Source of the DNA: Rhopalosiphum padi
Lineage: Eukaryota; Arthropoda; Insecta; Hemiptera; Aphididae
DNA length: 64,000 bases
Direction: 5' to 3'
Assembly: GCF_020882245.1 (NCBI RefSeq)
Contig: NC_083598.1
Coordinates: 45,669,858-45,733,857, forward strand
The notes below the pieces were generated by a model. It ran no database searches, was not told where the DNA came from, and saw only the letters and a program-made list of their open reading frames with translations. Shown piece by piece: positions 11,228 to 24,900 of the stretch. Each line of letters begins with the position of its first letter. Positions within the stretch are counted from its first letter, which is position 1. A program made the position numbers and the translations under genes.

Positions 11228-14200
11228 CTTGGATGACCTGAGAAAGCTTTGCAAGTCGTACATTGACTACACGCGTACATACATGGACCGCAAGCAAGTC
11301 AGGCGAATCAACAAGCAGCGTTCTACGTTGGACAATTTCGTATTCCAGTTCTCGTCGGAAGTGGTGGACTTTAGCTCTCAATATGGCAGCGACATTAGCA
11401 TATCTTACACGGCCAGCAATGTCACGGGCAGACCGAGCAAGTTTCCAAACTACGGAGACTTTCCACAGTCCTATGTCATGGTGAGTTCTCGGCGATTCTA
11501 ATGTTTTAAGTACCTGTGCGCTTGTCATCCACTACGCCGATCGATTGTATTGCACCCGTGACCTACAAGCTCACAAGTTGCAAGACAAATGTCACCTTTT
11601 AATAAAACTCGTCGATTTCAATCTTGAACCAAATTATTATGTGTAGTCGATAATATTAAATGTTTTGCTTCTATTACTTATCTAAACTTGTCGTAGTTTA
11701 TTTTAGTTTAAACAGTTCTAGAATGCGTTTTGGTGAATTAAGCTTTTCATCAATCTGCTATAGATTATTTTACTTCCTTTAAAAGTTTTAAAACTATAAT
11801 AAATGTACTCTTGTACTTATGAATATTATCCTTTACGTTTTATCATAAATATGTCTAACATAAGATTATAAAAGCATTATTAGTTAATTATGCTATTATG
11901 TTTATAAACATTTTTCCACCCTTCAATTATTGAAAATTCAGTTATTTAAATAATAATATCTTGTTAATGTCAAATAATTTAAAATGAGTTTTAAGTTCTT
12001 ATTTTTATTTATAAACTTTATTATTATTTTTTTTATCTAGAGGAGTTATGGACCATGGAGAGAATTTGCACCATCTCGAAAATGTCCAATCATGCCACAA
12101 AATGCTGGAAGAATAAGAAGCGAAGATTATATAAGTAAGATCAAGTAAAAATATAACAAATTAAACATTTATATTTTTATTATATGTATTACAGTATTAT
12201 CATTTGAAATACCAGTTGTTCCATTGGTAATATCTATATTTGAAACGTTTACTCCGGGGTCTGTAGTACGGATATCAGGCAAAGCTATTGACCTTCCTGA
12301 TACGATGGCATGGAGATTATTATGGGAAGGGTTGCCTCAGAACTGTAATGGTTTGAGACATTCTCGATTGTTTGCTCCAAAATTAAATTACATAAAGGAA
12401 CTGGTCAAGTAAGACAAAATATTACTTTATTGTAAACTTCTTTGATTGATACCAATGTTATTCAATTTCTTACAGAGAAATATGCATAGAGTTTAATCAT
12501 TCCCAATTGGATTACTATACTGAGTTAGATGCTGTATCTATGGGCGGTATTTTGAAATATCCAGAAAGTGGTGAACTAGACATTATTTCTATACCTATGG
12601 TTACTCATACATCCTTAGGATATGTTTATGATAATAACGAAGAACAAAATCAGGAGATATTGTCTGGTATTAGAGTGCCCTCAATGGCTTCAAATGTAAG
12701 TTATTTTCAATATTTTTTTTTCTAAAACTTTAATTATTTTGGTGTATTCATTTTTAGATACCTATGTCAACTAGTCTAGATCCATTTTTGAAACTTATCA
12801 AGAACATAGAAGAACTTGAAAATGAGTGGCGTAAGGTACCCAACATTGATTACACGTTGCGATTGCCGGTACACTTTTTTATTAATTCAATTATTACATT
12901 AATACTATAAAAATCATTATCAAGTCTTAAAATTGTATTAATTATGTAAATTTAGAATGAATCATTGATGCAAATATTTTCATATTTGGATTTAAAATCA
13001 TTGCGACTTTGTATGAGAGTGTGCAAGCGTTTCAATGACATTTGTACTGACGGATATTTCTATAGAGAATTAAATTTAAAAGTGAGTACAAGTGTTTAAA
13101 AATTACATATTTGAAGAAGAAAAAAAAACTCATTACATAATATTTTTTAGCCTTATTGGTGTTCATTTTCCTATTCAATGCTCATTTCATTAGAGCCGTA
13201 TTGTAACCAATTGACGAAGTTGGATTTATCCTGGTGTGGTATTACAAAAGGAATACTAAGCACAGCATTCAACTTGTATGTAATTTATGGTAAACAATAC
13301 AATTATAACCATTTGTTTTAAATTATTTATTGAATGTTTAGATTTATAAAGAAATGTGGTACTAACTTAACTCACTTACGACTGGACTGTTGTGGATTTG
13401 TCAATGATACCACATTAATCGCAATCAATTTATTTTGCAAATATATTAAAGGTAAAGTGACTTTCATTGTTATATCTGTACTGAAATTTATATGCAACTT
13501 ATGGTTGTTTAGAATTGAGTTTGAGAAGTTGCACTTCAATCGATTTTGAGCTGATATGTCCACCGCAGAGTTTCCCAGAAATGGAACGTATAGATTTGTA
13601 TAGAACAAATATCACCACAGACTGTTTAGTTTTTTATATAACATGTATGCCCAAGTTGAAGCACATCAATTTAGGTAAATAGTTAATTCTTATAATATAT
13701 TATATAGTTTTATTCTATTGTGATGATTGTGCTCATTTTTTTGCTTGTTTTACCAATGGTTAGGGTCGTGTAAACGAATTGATTGTATGGACCATATCGC
13801 CCATACATTGTCAATATCAAATAAGCAACTAGTGTCTGTAGACTTTTGGAAAAGTTATACACTGTCTCCTACTGGATTGCGCTTTTTAACTGTTCTTAAA
13901 CAACTCGAAGAAATTGATCTCGGATGGTGGTTGGTATACATTTAAAAATAAAAATAAAATCATATTACCACAAATATTGACTCAACTAATATTATTTTGT
14001 AATATTATGTTTTCAGTTTAGCTTTGAGTATTCCAGGTGATAGTCTCATGGACTTGGTAAAATCTTGTCCAAAATTGAAAAAAATCATTGTTGTGTCATT
14101 ACGTGGTGTTTGTGACCGCGATCTACTAGCGTTTGCTGATTACTGCCCGTTGCTGGAACAAATCGATTTGGTTGGTCTCAGAGCAATTACAGTTGACGCT

Positions 14201-14359
14201 TGCTCCAAGTTCCTACAGAAATGTAAAAATCTTAAGTTAATGGATGTTAACTTTTGTGAGAACATCAAAGAAGGAGATGTACAAGTTTGGCGATCAAAAT
14301 ATCCCAATGTATGCATCCAATTTACTACTTCTGACCATTCAAATGTATATCATTATTAG
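11202..14359 (+). CDS. Fbxl4: F-box and leucine-rich repeat protein 4
   Basis: Eleven coding exons: 11202-11480, 12041-12134, 12195-12408, 12476-12695, 12758-12868, 12956-13081, 13151-13275, 13342-13451, 13513-13674, 13764-13929 and 14017-14359, giving about 649 residues (human about 621). The family protein is the substrate receptor of an SCF ubiquitin ligase that, in mammals, acts at mitochondria and restrains mitophagy by degrading BNIP3/NIX. The N-terminal half (SYGPWREFAPSRKCP, then FETFTPGSVVRISGKA) matches the discoidin-like domain of FBXL4. The F-box starts at about residue 303 (LRLPNESLMQIFSYLDLKSL, then VCKRFNDI). Leucine-rich repeats follow (LTKLDLSWCGI, LTHLRLDCCGF, MERIDLYRTNI, LEEIDLGWC, LLEQIDLVGLRAI). 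I chose ATG 11202 because the longer in-frame stretch begins only with GTG. Exon 10 needs the donor at 13930, not the stronger-looking one at 13934. An AATAAA lies at 14414-14419. Confidence 0.93.
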
Positions 14360-15915
14360 ACCATCACAGTAAGTTAAATTTTTGTATTTTTCCATTTGTT
14401 TTTTATGTCTATGAATAAATTGTATATGTATGTAATCAAAAGCTGTAAGTTCTGTTTCACAGTTTTGTGGAACACTGAAAAATGCATTTAATAATTGATG
14501 TTTAGAAATATAATAAACTAAAATTTGAAATGTTTAATGCTTTTAATATTAAATTGTTGTTCTAATTATTAGAGTTAAAAATTTATTTATATCTATATTT
14601 ATTATTTATAGTGAGAATAATTATTGATCATTGATTGTGTAATCATTTTTAAATATATTATGAAAAAATAATATAGAAAAAAGTTTAATCGATATTATGT
14701 TTGAGCTCAAAGTAATATTATTATTTGTTAATGTTTTTAATTTTTAAAAGACTTAAGTGAAATAAATATAATTGATTAATAATATAAATACAGTTTTAAT
14801 TTTTTTTGATAATAACTTCTTTTTTTGTTGTTTAATTTGTGGATTTTCATTAGCTGCATACTTTATAAATAGGTGGTAATATTTTTAGTTCAAAATAGAT
14901 GTTTACTTTAATATTAAATTTTTCATAATTTGATCAAATTGATTAATTGTAATTCAGAAAACACACATATATATATATATTATCATGGTTCATAATATAT
15001 TATGTAAAAGCAAATAAACATAAATCAACATAAAATGTGCTCAACAACATTTAATAAATTTAACAAATACACGTTAGTTATAAATTTTGTATAATAATTC
15101 AACAATGTGCAATCAATAATTTAATCGTTTTTGTATTATATACGGTAATAATAATAGTAGTAATAATGATAATAATAATAAAAATAATAATAATAAAAAA
15201 AAATCATCAAACAAACATACAATGTATACTCTTAAAATAATCACGACTACTATTAAAAAAAGTCAGATTAAATACCAAATAACTGACTTTATTTTAGTTC
15301 ACCAAATACTAGTACCGTATTTAAGGTTTAAATTCGAATAGGGGGGGGGGACTTTAATATACACAATTATAGGTAAACTAGTAATATTATATATTAAGAT
15401 TTATCAGTATGGTTGTGTGTATTTATCTAATAAGAAAAACATGAGATTTTGAGTGAAATGTACAGTCACGGGCATTCACTCTGGCTATGGCACTCAGGCA
15501 CTCTGATACTTAAATTTAAATAATAAAATGTAAAAAAATTAAGTTACTAGTACCAATTTATAAATTATAGAAATTAAGTTTCAGAGATTAGAATGTCTTC
15601 GACTGATAATGACATGGCATCTAACTATATTATGTAGTTATTTGTTTAAATTAAATTAAAATTACATTATATTATTTTTCTTTCTAAAATCTTTTGTAGT
15701 ATAATATATGTACATCCCTATGCGATCTTATCCTGTATAATTGTATAAATATATTAATGTATATAGTTTTCCTGATTCTCTGCAGGATTTATATTTTAAT
15801 TCCACGTAGTGTATCGCCCTTGGTGGTTTTTTTTACAAACATTATGTAGGTATGTTGTACGTAGTTGTGGCAGTGATGAATTTCCAGAACCGTTGAAAAC
15901 ATTATCTCGTGTGTG
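14360..15915. other. Convergent spacer between Fbxl4 and white
   Basis: Contains both 3' UTRs. Fbxl4 has AATAAA at 14414-14419. For white, on the minus strand, ATTAAA-type and AATAAA signals occur at about 15796 and 15287. The middle is AT-rich with AAT and AT simple repeats (about 14968-14981 and 15148-15200) and a G-run near 15341-15350. I see no gene here. Confidence 0.5.
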
Positions 15916-18900
15916 TTACTTTCTCACCGTTCTGGCCAGGAGTGATAAGTACGCCATGAACCGAAAGACGATGACTAATAAAAATAGTGAAACTATGTCC
16001 ATGGTGATGTTTGACTGGGGAAAAATAAAAACAAAACGAAACAATAATAGATTAGATGCGTTTAAAATAGGGTCGTAGCTAAAAATCTCTGGTGATGGCA
16101 ATAGCCAATAATTATTCACTGTCGGCTGATAACCGCCGCCGTCGAAATAATATGTTTGCATTTAATGCGAAACCAACAATAATCAATAACGTTGTTGTCT
16201 ATTTACCTCTAGAAAACTGTTCGACTCCAAAACGGCGTGACCGGAACGGGGACACGTGGTGTTCGCTCTGTTGCACTGGATGGTGTCGATGTCTGCCCAC
16301 TGGTTGACCTGGAGCCCTTCGTTGGCATACTTGAACCACGAGAAGACGCTCAGCCACCGGAAGTAATACGGAATTGATCTTGAAAACAAATATTTATAAT
16401 ATATTATTATACCTAGCGATAACTATTATTATTATATAATATATATATATATATATATCATACGAATGCTGTCATATAATATCATATATTTATATTCGAT
16501 ACAAACGCGTTGTACAGAATAATTAATTATTTATATTTATTATTTTATTGTAATACACGATTTTGCATTATACGTATATACGTGTGTGATAATAATATTA
16601 CATAGAAATGCACCGTGCTTTGTGACTTACCCCACGTTCAAGAAGTAACCGCCAAACAGCAGGAAAGGTATGACGATCGTGGGCCCCACTGAGAGTGCGA
16701 CCGATATGGAACCACTGGCGCACGACACGAAGTAACCTGAGAAAACCAAAAGAATCGTGTGTATTAGGACAGGCGAGTGTTATTACGTGATTTGATTTTA
16801 AGGGCTTCGGAGTCGGCTATTTACTCATTTAATTCAGTCAATTTTATAGTTACGATACGGGCAAAACGAACAGAAAATATTACTATAGTTGAACTACAGA
16901 TCAGTAGTTATATTTTAATCATTTTTTTTTAAATAAAAGAAAACTTAACTCGGGCCGCGTCGGACTCTTATTTTTGAATTAACCATAATAAAATTAATAA
17001 CGACAGAAATAATATGTGGTGATTTGGGTTTTTATTATAAATTCTGAAAATTGTGTTTTTTTAAACCGAAGTCCAATGCCGGACCTGTGTGAAAGGTCTA
17101 TGATAATTGATAACACGTTAATGGTCATGTTAATGAACAAATAAAAAACGTAACATCGTAGATTAGATAATTTATCGTTCATGTATGGCCATTTCTTTAT
17201 AAACTCGTAAATATTTATCTAACGTTGGTTTGCGCCATAGGACGAGCTAATTTCATAATCATTACTGTACACAACAACCAAAAATATGATAAAAATAGGT
17301 GTAAGAAGTACTCGAGTGTCGTTAAAATTGCCGTTTAAAACCCCTTAAAATAAAGACGGCCGTATGAGCGACGTCCAATGACTGAAACTTATTGGAGAGC
17401 AGTAAGGAGGTGTAAATGTGTATTACCAACACGTATTTTCGGGTATAATTCGAGAAGTTCACTTACCGAACGAAACGGCCACCAGACTGACGAGCGTTAT
17501 GAAAAGGACGGCCGTGAGGAAGTGTATGAACTTTGGGTTTAGACCCACGATGTAGTACATAATGGACGTGAACAGTATTGGTATGACCAAGAATATCGGT
17601 ACCTCGGCGAGGGTTTTGCTCAGGAAGTACACGTCTGTCCGGTACATGCCGTTGTGGTGTTCACGCATGAACACCGGAAGTTCAGAACAGAATACCTGCG
17701 GCAGTGGAAATGATAATTTATTAACATAATAATATAGTAGCATTGTCTGTGGGCTTTAATACTACATTTATGTGTTATGTTATAGATATAATATGAATCC
17801 CTGCCGCCCAGCAATTGGTGCAAGTTTTTCACCATCCAACGATCCAACCATTTATTTGAACACACAGAAACGCTCTTCCTGTATATGCTTATTATAAATT
17901 CAACTTTGTACTTGAAACGGTTAGCGCAAAGGTGCAAAGACCTTATTAAGTAATAATAATACAATTACGTAGGTACATTATTATAAATTATTATGATTTA
18001 TGGCTACATAGCCATTAGCAAATTGTAATCGGTATAATCGATATATCTATTAATGTTTAATTGATCAATACTGATTGATAAACGGTGTGGTTAAAATAAA
18101 TATATTTATTTGTAAATGGTAAAACTATGAACATTTTTTACGGTTACCGTCTCGAGTATACTATAAGCTAGAGATTCCCAACCAGAGTACCGCGAAATTA
18201 TTTGAAATATATTTTTAGTTTATAGGGCATAGGGTGCCTCCGGATTTTTAGAGAATGATTATAAGGGTGCCACGAGTAAAAAAAGGTTGGGAACCTCTAC
18301 GAACCTCTAATATACGCTATATAATATATTATAATATAATTATATAAAATTAAAAATTGATGGTATACTAGTTTCGAACGTTTAGCGTTATCAAATTACT
18401 TATGAAATTAATTAATAATATTAAACATGAAATAAAATATAATAATCTTAGACACACACAATGTAGAAATGGATAATAGATAAAAAAAATAAAAATAACT
18501 TAAATAATTGACGTATTAAGTAACACGTGATTGACAATGTCCGAAACTAGTAGTTACAATTTTCATTTTTATATTGTGATATTAGAGACTGTTAACTCAA
18601 AACATTTTTTTTTTTTTAGTTTTATTGTTTAAAATTAATAATTGGTATATATGAATATATATTTAACTGTATTTATTATTAAATAATATACCAATAACAA
18701 TTACATAAGCTCTGAATTCAGTAGACGTTTCAGCACATAGAACTTTTAAGCGTTTTTACTGAATTAAAAAATCTTTGTCAACAAGTGAAAAAATATTGAC
18801 TCAAGTTTTTTGAAGAGCATTGTTGCTATTTTAGGGAGGCTTTACCTACGCGTCACCTCCTACTTGCACCGCTGTCGCCTGTCAAACCTAACCCAACCCA

Positions 18901-21900
18901 CCGGAGTTACGGCGATCACTCGGACCGGTATACTCACGTTAATAACAGCTAACACGTTCTGGAACGTCATGTTAGATATGCACATGAACAGCGCTCCGTT
19001 GATGTTCATCACTCCGTCTTGGTCCAAGTGTTGGTTGTAGAATATGAAACTTATCAAAGCGGCTACCAACTGAAATTACGAAAACGGTTTGCGGATTAGA
19101 TCGGGTCGGTTATCGCCGCGTTTTCACCGGTTTTTACCATCGTTTGGATGAGCCTGATTTTGGTGAGGGCTGGCTCCTTTTTGATACTGAGCCACGACCG
19201 CCAGAAGACCGCCGAAAACTGTTCCAACCACGTCGCTTTGTACGGCGACGAGACGTTCTCCAGACCGGTCGAGCCCCAACAGTCCATCGAGCTCTGGAAA
19301 AAGCGGAAATCCGACGTTAACTATATACATATATAATACAGTTTATTCGAATAAGAGCCGCGGGTGTGTATGGTCTCGATGGTCATATCGTATATTGCAG
19401 AAGTCGCCCCCGCGATTGTATCTCAGTCAGTGACGCTAGTGACGGGTTAGGTCCGTAAAATATATGATATTAACAAAAATCGAAAACTATGCATCGCGGC
19501 GGAAAAGAGCTATCACTATTAAAATATACGAATGTGATAAATCATGTGAGATTTGTTTACACAGAACACTATAGGAAACTCACATTTTTTTAGTGAGAAT
19601 CCCTTACGAGACGGATAAACGATAAATCATAACCGCAACACTCGTATAATATAGTAATCATTGGATTATAATTGGGTACTGTCAGTCGGGTCTATTAATT
19701 ATAATAATATATGCTCATTTGTATTATACACTTATACGGTCGAGTTGCATCGATCCACACGCACTCACTTTGCTGGCGGTGAATAACTGTTTTTGGTGTT
19801 CGATCATTTCACTCTTGTAGTTTGAGCCCTCGTAAGCCTCGCAAACCGTGTCAATGGTGTCGTACGAGCACAGTTCTTGGGACGGTACGATGGCCAACAG
19901 TTGAATGAAAAAGTCCGCCGGGTTGTGGTTCTTCGGGCAGCTGACGCCGAGCCTGTATACACGGAATTCACGACGGGATATAATACTTTGTGTACAAAGG
20001 CGGTTAAGCAAATGACAATCAAAACAATCAAAACTCGAGTTGGTTAAGTCAACACGAGAACGTAGTGCTAACGTTAAAATTTAATCGTAAATGCATTCGG
20101 CACTTAAAGCTAAGGGTAAACAATACACCAAGTCTTGACTAGGTACACCCGATTAACATAAATAATTTAGTCCATGATAATGCTTTGATTTGATATTTTT
20201 TTTCTTATTGTATGTTCAACATAAGTTATTATTAATTACGAGTTCCTATAATTATTCTAATTGGGGATTTGATTTTCTAGTTATTTAAATCTCGAGGGAT
20301 TGGTTATTATGATTTTTAGTAGTATTTTAACCCACCCTTATCACAACGATATATAAAAAAAAATATTATATCCCGCTAACTATATAGAATAATAGGTTTA
20401 ACCTAGTCCGTCATACCTTAATTATTCTTATATCTACACACACCTTACCCACCTACTCAAATTGTTTTGTGGTTTAAAATACAGTTGAACCGGATGGAAA
20501 TAGTTCAGCGCCACTCTAGGCGGTATATGTGTGTATATAATTTAAGTTTCGTAAAGGTTGTGTCGAGAAAATTTTAACTTTTTTTTATTCAGATCCATAA
20601 CATTAACTATAAAAAAAAACATTTTTATAAAAATATAAAAATCATTACTCGAGATGTAACTTTTATGCAGGGAAGAACTATACAAAAATAAATACAAATA
20701 CCTATGTATTTTATTATTTTACTGTGAATATTTTAATTGGTTTATGGTGTTTGTTTTTCTCAGATCTAAAAGTATTTGTCATTGAGAAGTACAAAATGTT
20801 TTGGTATTGAAAGTATAACCAAGAAAGCAACTTTTAGTAACTAATAATAATATGTTAGGATAAAAATATTTTGGGAGCCATTGCTATACACAATTGCGTT
20901 TTTTACTAATTATGTAACTGGTAACTACCTATAATTATTGTTATATCGAGAAACGCTAATGAGATATTTGTTGGTTTAATTTAATTTTAAATCATGTAAT
21001 AATATACATGTAAATTATGTTATAATTTATTACGTGATCAAAAAGTATGAAATACATTTTAAAATTAAATGGAAAAAGCAAAGTTTTTAGGTACACTGGT
21101 TATATAAAAAATTAACCAACTATAGTTAAGCTTAAAAGTTTAAATAAGTTATCATTTTAATTAGTTAAGTAGTTTTATCTTGATTTTTTTCATATAATTT
21201 TGATGATTAATAATTGAAGTGACCGAAACAATATCAATACACCGAATTGAAATACCTATAGACTTATCGCTTTGATTATATATTATACAGTTCAATATAC
21301 TATTGAAAGACGTGGGAGACCGAAATGATGATAGTGAATTCAATTATCACACATAATCCATATGGTTACCTCTAGTGGTTTATTTCGTTAGAAATGATAT
21401 AATTTAAAATTTATCTTATCTATTTGCTGGGGGGAGGGTATTTGGATCTAAGAGTCTATCTATAGTTCAGTAGAGTATCTTGGAGGACCTTTTGATAAGG
21501 TTCACTATTTTTTTTTCTACAATTCTTTTGAATTTTAGACTCGTGTGTTACTGTGTTAGGCGTTACAAGAGGCGGATATTACGTTTTGAAAAACTCGATG
21601 GCATCATTGGGAGTGCCCAGGAAAGCTGTACGGCCGCTAGCCAATAGCAGTATCTTGTCGAACATGGAGTACACCTCGGACGACGGCTGGTGAATAGTGC
21701 AAATTATTGTTTTGCCCTTGGACGCCATCGACTTGAGCACGCTAACCACGTTTTGCGCCATGTACGAATCCAGTCCCGAAGTCGGTTCGTCGCAGAACAT
21801 CAGTGGAGGGTCTGTCAACACCTGTAGAAAGCATTCGAAAACAAATGGTGTGTAAAAAAGTTCACACTGTCGAGTTTTACAATATCAATATATTATCAAA

Positions 21901-24900
21901 CAGTGCCGTATCAAGGGGGGGCCTTTTGGGTTTAAGCCCACCCCGAAATCTTTTATTTTAAATAGTATGTGTATATATATTTTTTTAAATTATTTCCTAT
22001 TTTCTTATAGAGTTAAATATGAATATTTAAGCCCCCCCCCCCGAAAACAAATCCTGGATACGGCACTGTTATCAAATATTTAATGATTATCGCGATATAT
22101 TTATAAATTATACAATATAAGTATTATATAATGTATTTATGACATTAATACGCCTTAATTCTAAAAATTATGATGTTTACAAAAGAACATAAATCGTAAT
22201 AGTCATATTATAATTTATGTCGCACTCTATTAAAGTGATAAATTTGGTTAAAACAAGTTTTTGTGTTATGTATTAATATAATTAATCAGTCTTACCTCGG
22301 ATGCAAACGATAAACGTTTCATTTCACCGCCGGATAAACCTTTTATTCTGCCGGCCACACCGATGATAGTGTTTTGACATTTGCTCAATGACAGCTAAAT
22401 TGGGCAAAAATATAAAGCGTAATTGTATTATTATAAGTGCAACCACATAAAAATATAATAATATTAAACTCACCTCTTGTATGACGTCTTCAACTCGAGC
22501 CATTCGTTTTTCGTAAGGTATGTGTCTGTCCATTCGCACCATCGCCTGTCATAACAATGAAAATGTAAGACACAGTGCTAAGTGTTAGCCATTATAATGT
22601 GCAACTCAGATACTAAAGACTATTTTACATTTTTACTATATACTCAGAATATTTTAGCAACTCAGATACTAAACTCGTGTAAGTAAATCATTGTTATAGT
22701 CGGAGAGTATTATTTATGTATTTTTTTTCTAGACCTGTATTTATAATAAACCCGTTTCAAGTATCATATTGTATTATAAAGTTCAAAACAAAAAATTCAT
22801 AAAAATCACTTTTTTTGTTGTGCTATTTTCTCAAATAAATTACATACTACTAATTTTAGTTATGAAGGGTTCTCTTTTGGTTTTAAAAATGAATTTCGTC
22901 ACTCGTGTCTTATCGTTTTATTGTTATTGTTATTATTATTATTATTATACATATTCATGGTTCGTAATAATTATCTGTCATGTGGTTAATTATTCTGTGT
23001 GTCCATTTACTCGGAAGACGGAATTAGTTTTGTTCGGAAGGGAATTAGAAACGCTTGCAAAAAATGTATTGCCTAACCTAACCTAATCCGCAGCAGCCAA
23101 CAAAAAAACGTCGGGTCGTCGTCGTCGTCGTCGTCGCGTTGGTTATCCGCGGTCGGTGACCTCCACCTCGGTTATATGGTTACGACGAGATTTAATAAAC
23201 CGGACCGGTAAGACTACCACGTGGAAACTATGTCGGATCAGACGTTATCGTGGATAATATTTTATTATACATTGACAGGTCATCCCTACGCCTAATAAAT
23301 ATATACACGATATAATAACATGTGGAAGAATCCACTTTACTATTATATGCATTTAGTTACCATACTATAGGTGGTTGTGGGTACGGTTTGATCCGGGCTC
23401 ACAGCTACGTCGTATCATCGTTTATCGTGTGAGCGCATGGCGTTTCGTCTATCAAATTTTTATTGTCCATTGAAATCGTGGTATTCACAGTATCCACGAT
23501 CTACCGGAAAATTTCCAGTTGGGATGATCCACGACGCGACATGACGCAACACGACAGACGACTACGTAGCTGTGAACTCGGATATATGAAAAATAAAAAC
23601 GATTTCACCGATTCGACATCCGCCCAATCGTTAATTCGATAAATTTCAATATAATTTATTTTATTATTGCTATTATTGAAATAACTGCAAGGACATTCGT
23701 CATATAATTGTGTTTTAAAGTTATTATTACTTAATATATATATATATTATCAGTGGTGAGGATCTACATTCTACATATATTCGATCACACTTATGAATAT
23801 ACAACGCGTGCCCCATCCGCGTACACAATAGTATATCTGTGGGCGCTACAGGGACGAGTCCTCCTCGCACAACACTGCCGAACGTAGTTATGCATAAAAT
23901 CCTAAAACCCGTTTTCCTAGTTTTTCTCACCTGGAATATTAAGTGCTCTCGGACCGTGAGCGTCCCTATGAACAGGTCGTGTTGTTGGACGTACGCGGAG
24001 ACGGCCGTCAGCAATTTACTGTTGATGGGTATGCCGTTGATGGATCTAACTCCAGACTCCGACACGTTGTTGTCGCTCCTAAATGTCAGCGAGTTCAACA
24101 AGGTCGTTTTGCCGGCGCCACTGGATCCCATCAAAGCCAACAATTCGCCTGGTCGCGCCGAACCGCTCACTGCAACCGTCAACATATTATTATAATTAAT
24201 TTAACAACACAGTATATTATACAGTAAGGACGTGTCGGTTGCAGAATCTATAAATTAAAGAGAACGAAATTTCCCTCCCGAACTCGCGGTATACGCATAA
24301 TATTATGATTTTTGAGTTCCCATGATAGTACGAGTATTGTGCCATAAAACCGGCGTCGTTAGATCCACGTGTTGGCTGCAGTAAAAAATCCGTCATTACC
24401 GCACACGGTGAGTATTGGCCCGGCGGGTATCCCACGTATGGCGTAAAACACGGTACCATAAAACAGTAATTGACCGTTAACGATTTTGTAATATTATTTA
24501 ATCGTAAAAATAAATAATACTATCGCGAGAGCGCGAAGAAATAAATTCTTACTTGACGCGGAGATCATATTTTTTTTGGCAAATGTAGTGATATTATAAG
24601 TAGTTATCTTATATACGTGTAACTAACCGTTGTTTAATAATTGTTTTTTTTCAGTCTTGTTTTTCAGACTCCCCGAACAGCACGACGTGAGCGAATCGTA
24701 AAAGTTTTGACTTTTGCCGTTTTTCGTGTACACGTTCATGTTGGTCCACGTATACGTGATGCTGTGGTTGACTTGTTTATTGGCGCCCGTTCCGTTGGAA
24801 TTTTCCTGAAAAATACAATATCATTATAGTTTATATTTTAAGATTAATCTCTGCTTAAAGTAGCTCAAATATGTGGACACAGTCTTACAGGTTATTATTT

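Noticed and set aside
13934..13939. Consensus-like donor GTATAC for Fbxl4 exon 10
   Set aside because: Its use shifts the frame and meets a stop early in exon 11; the weaker donor at 13930 preserves the conserved repeat.
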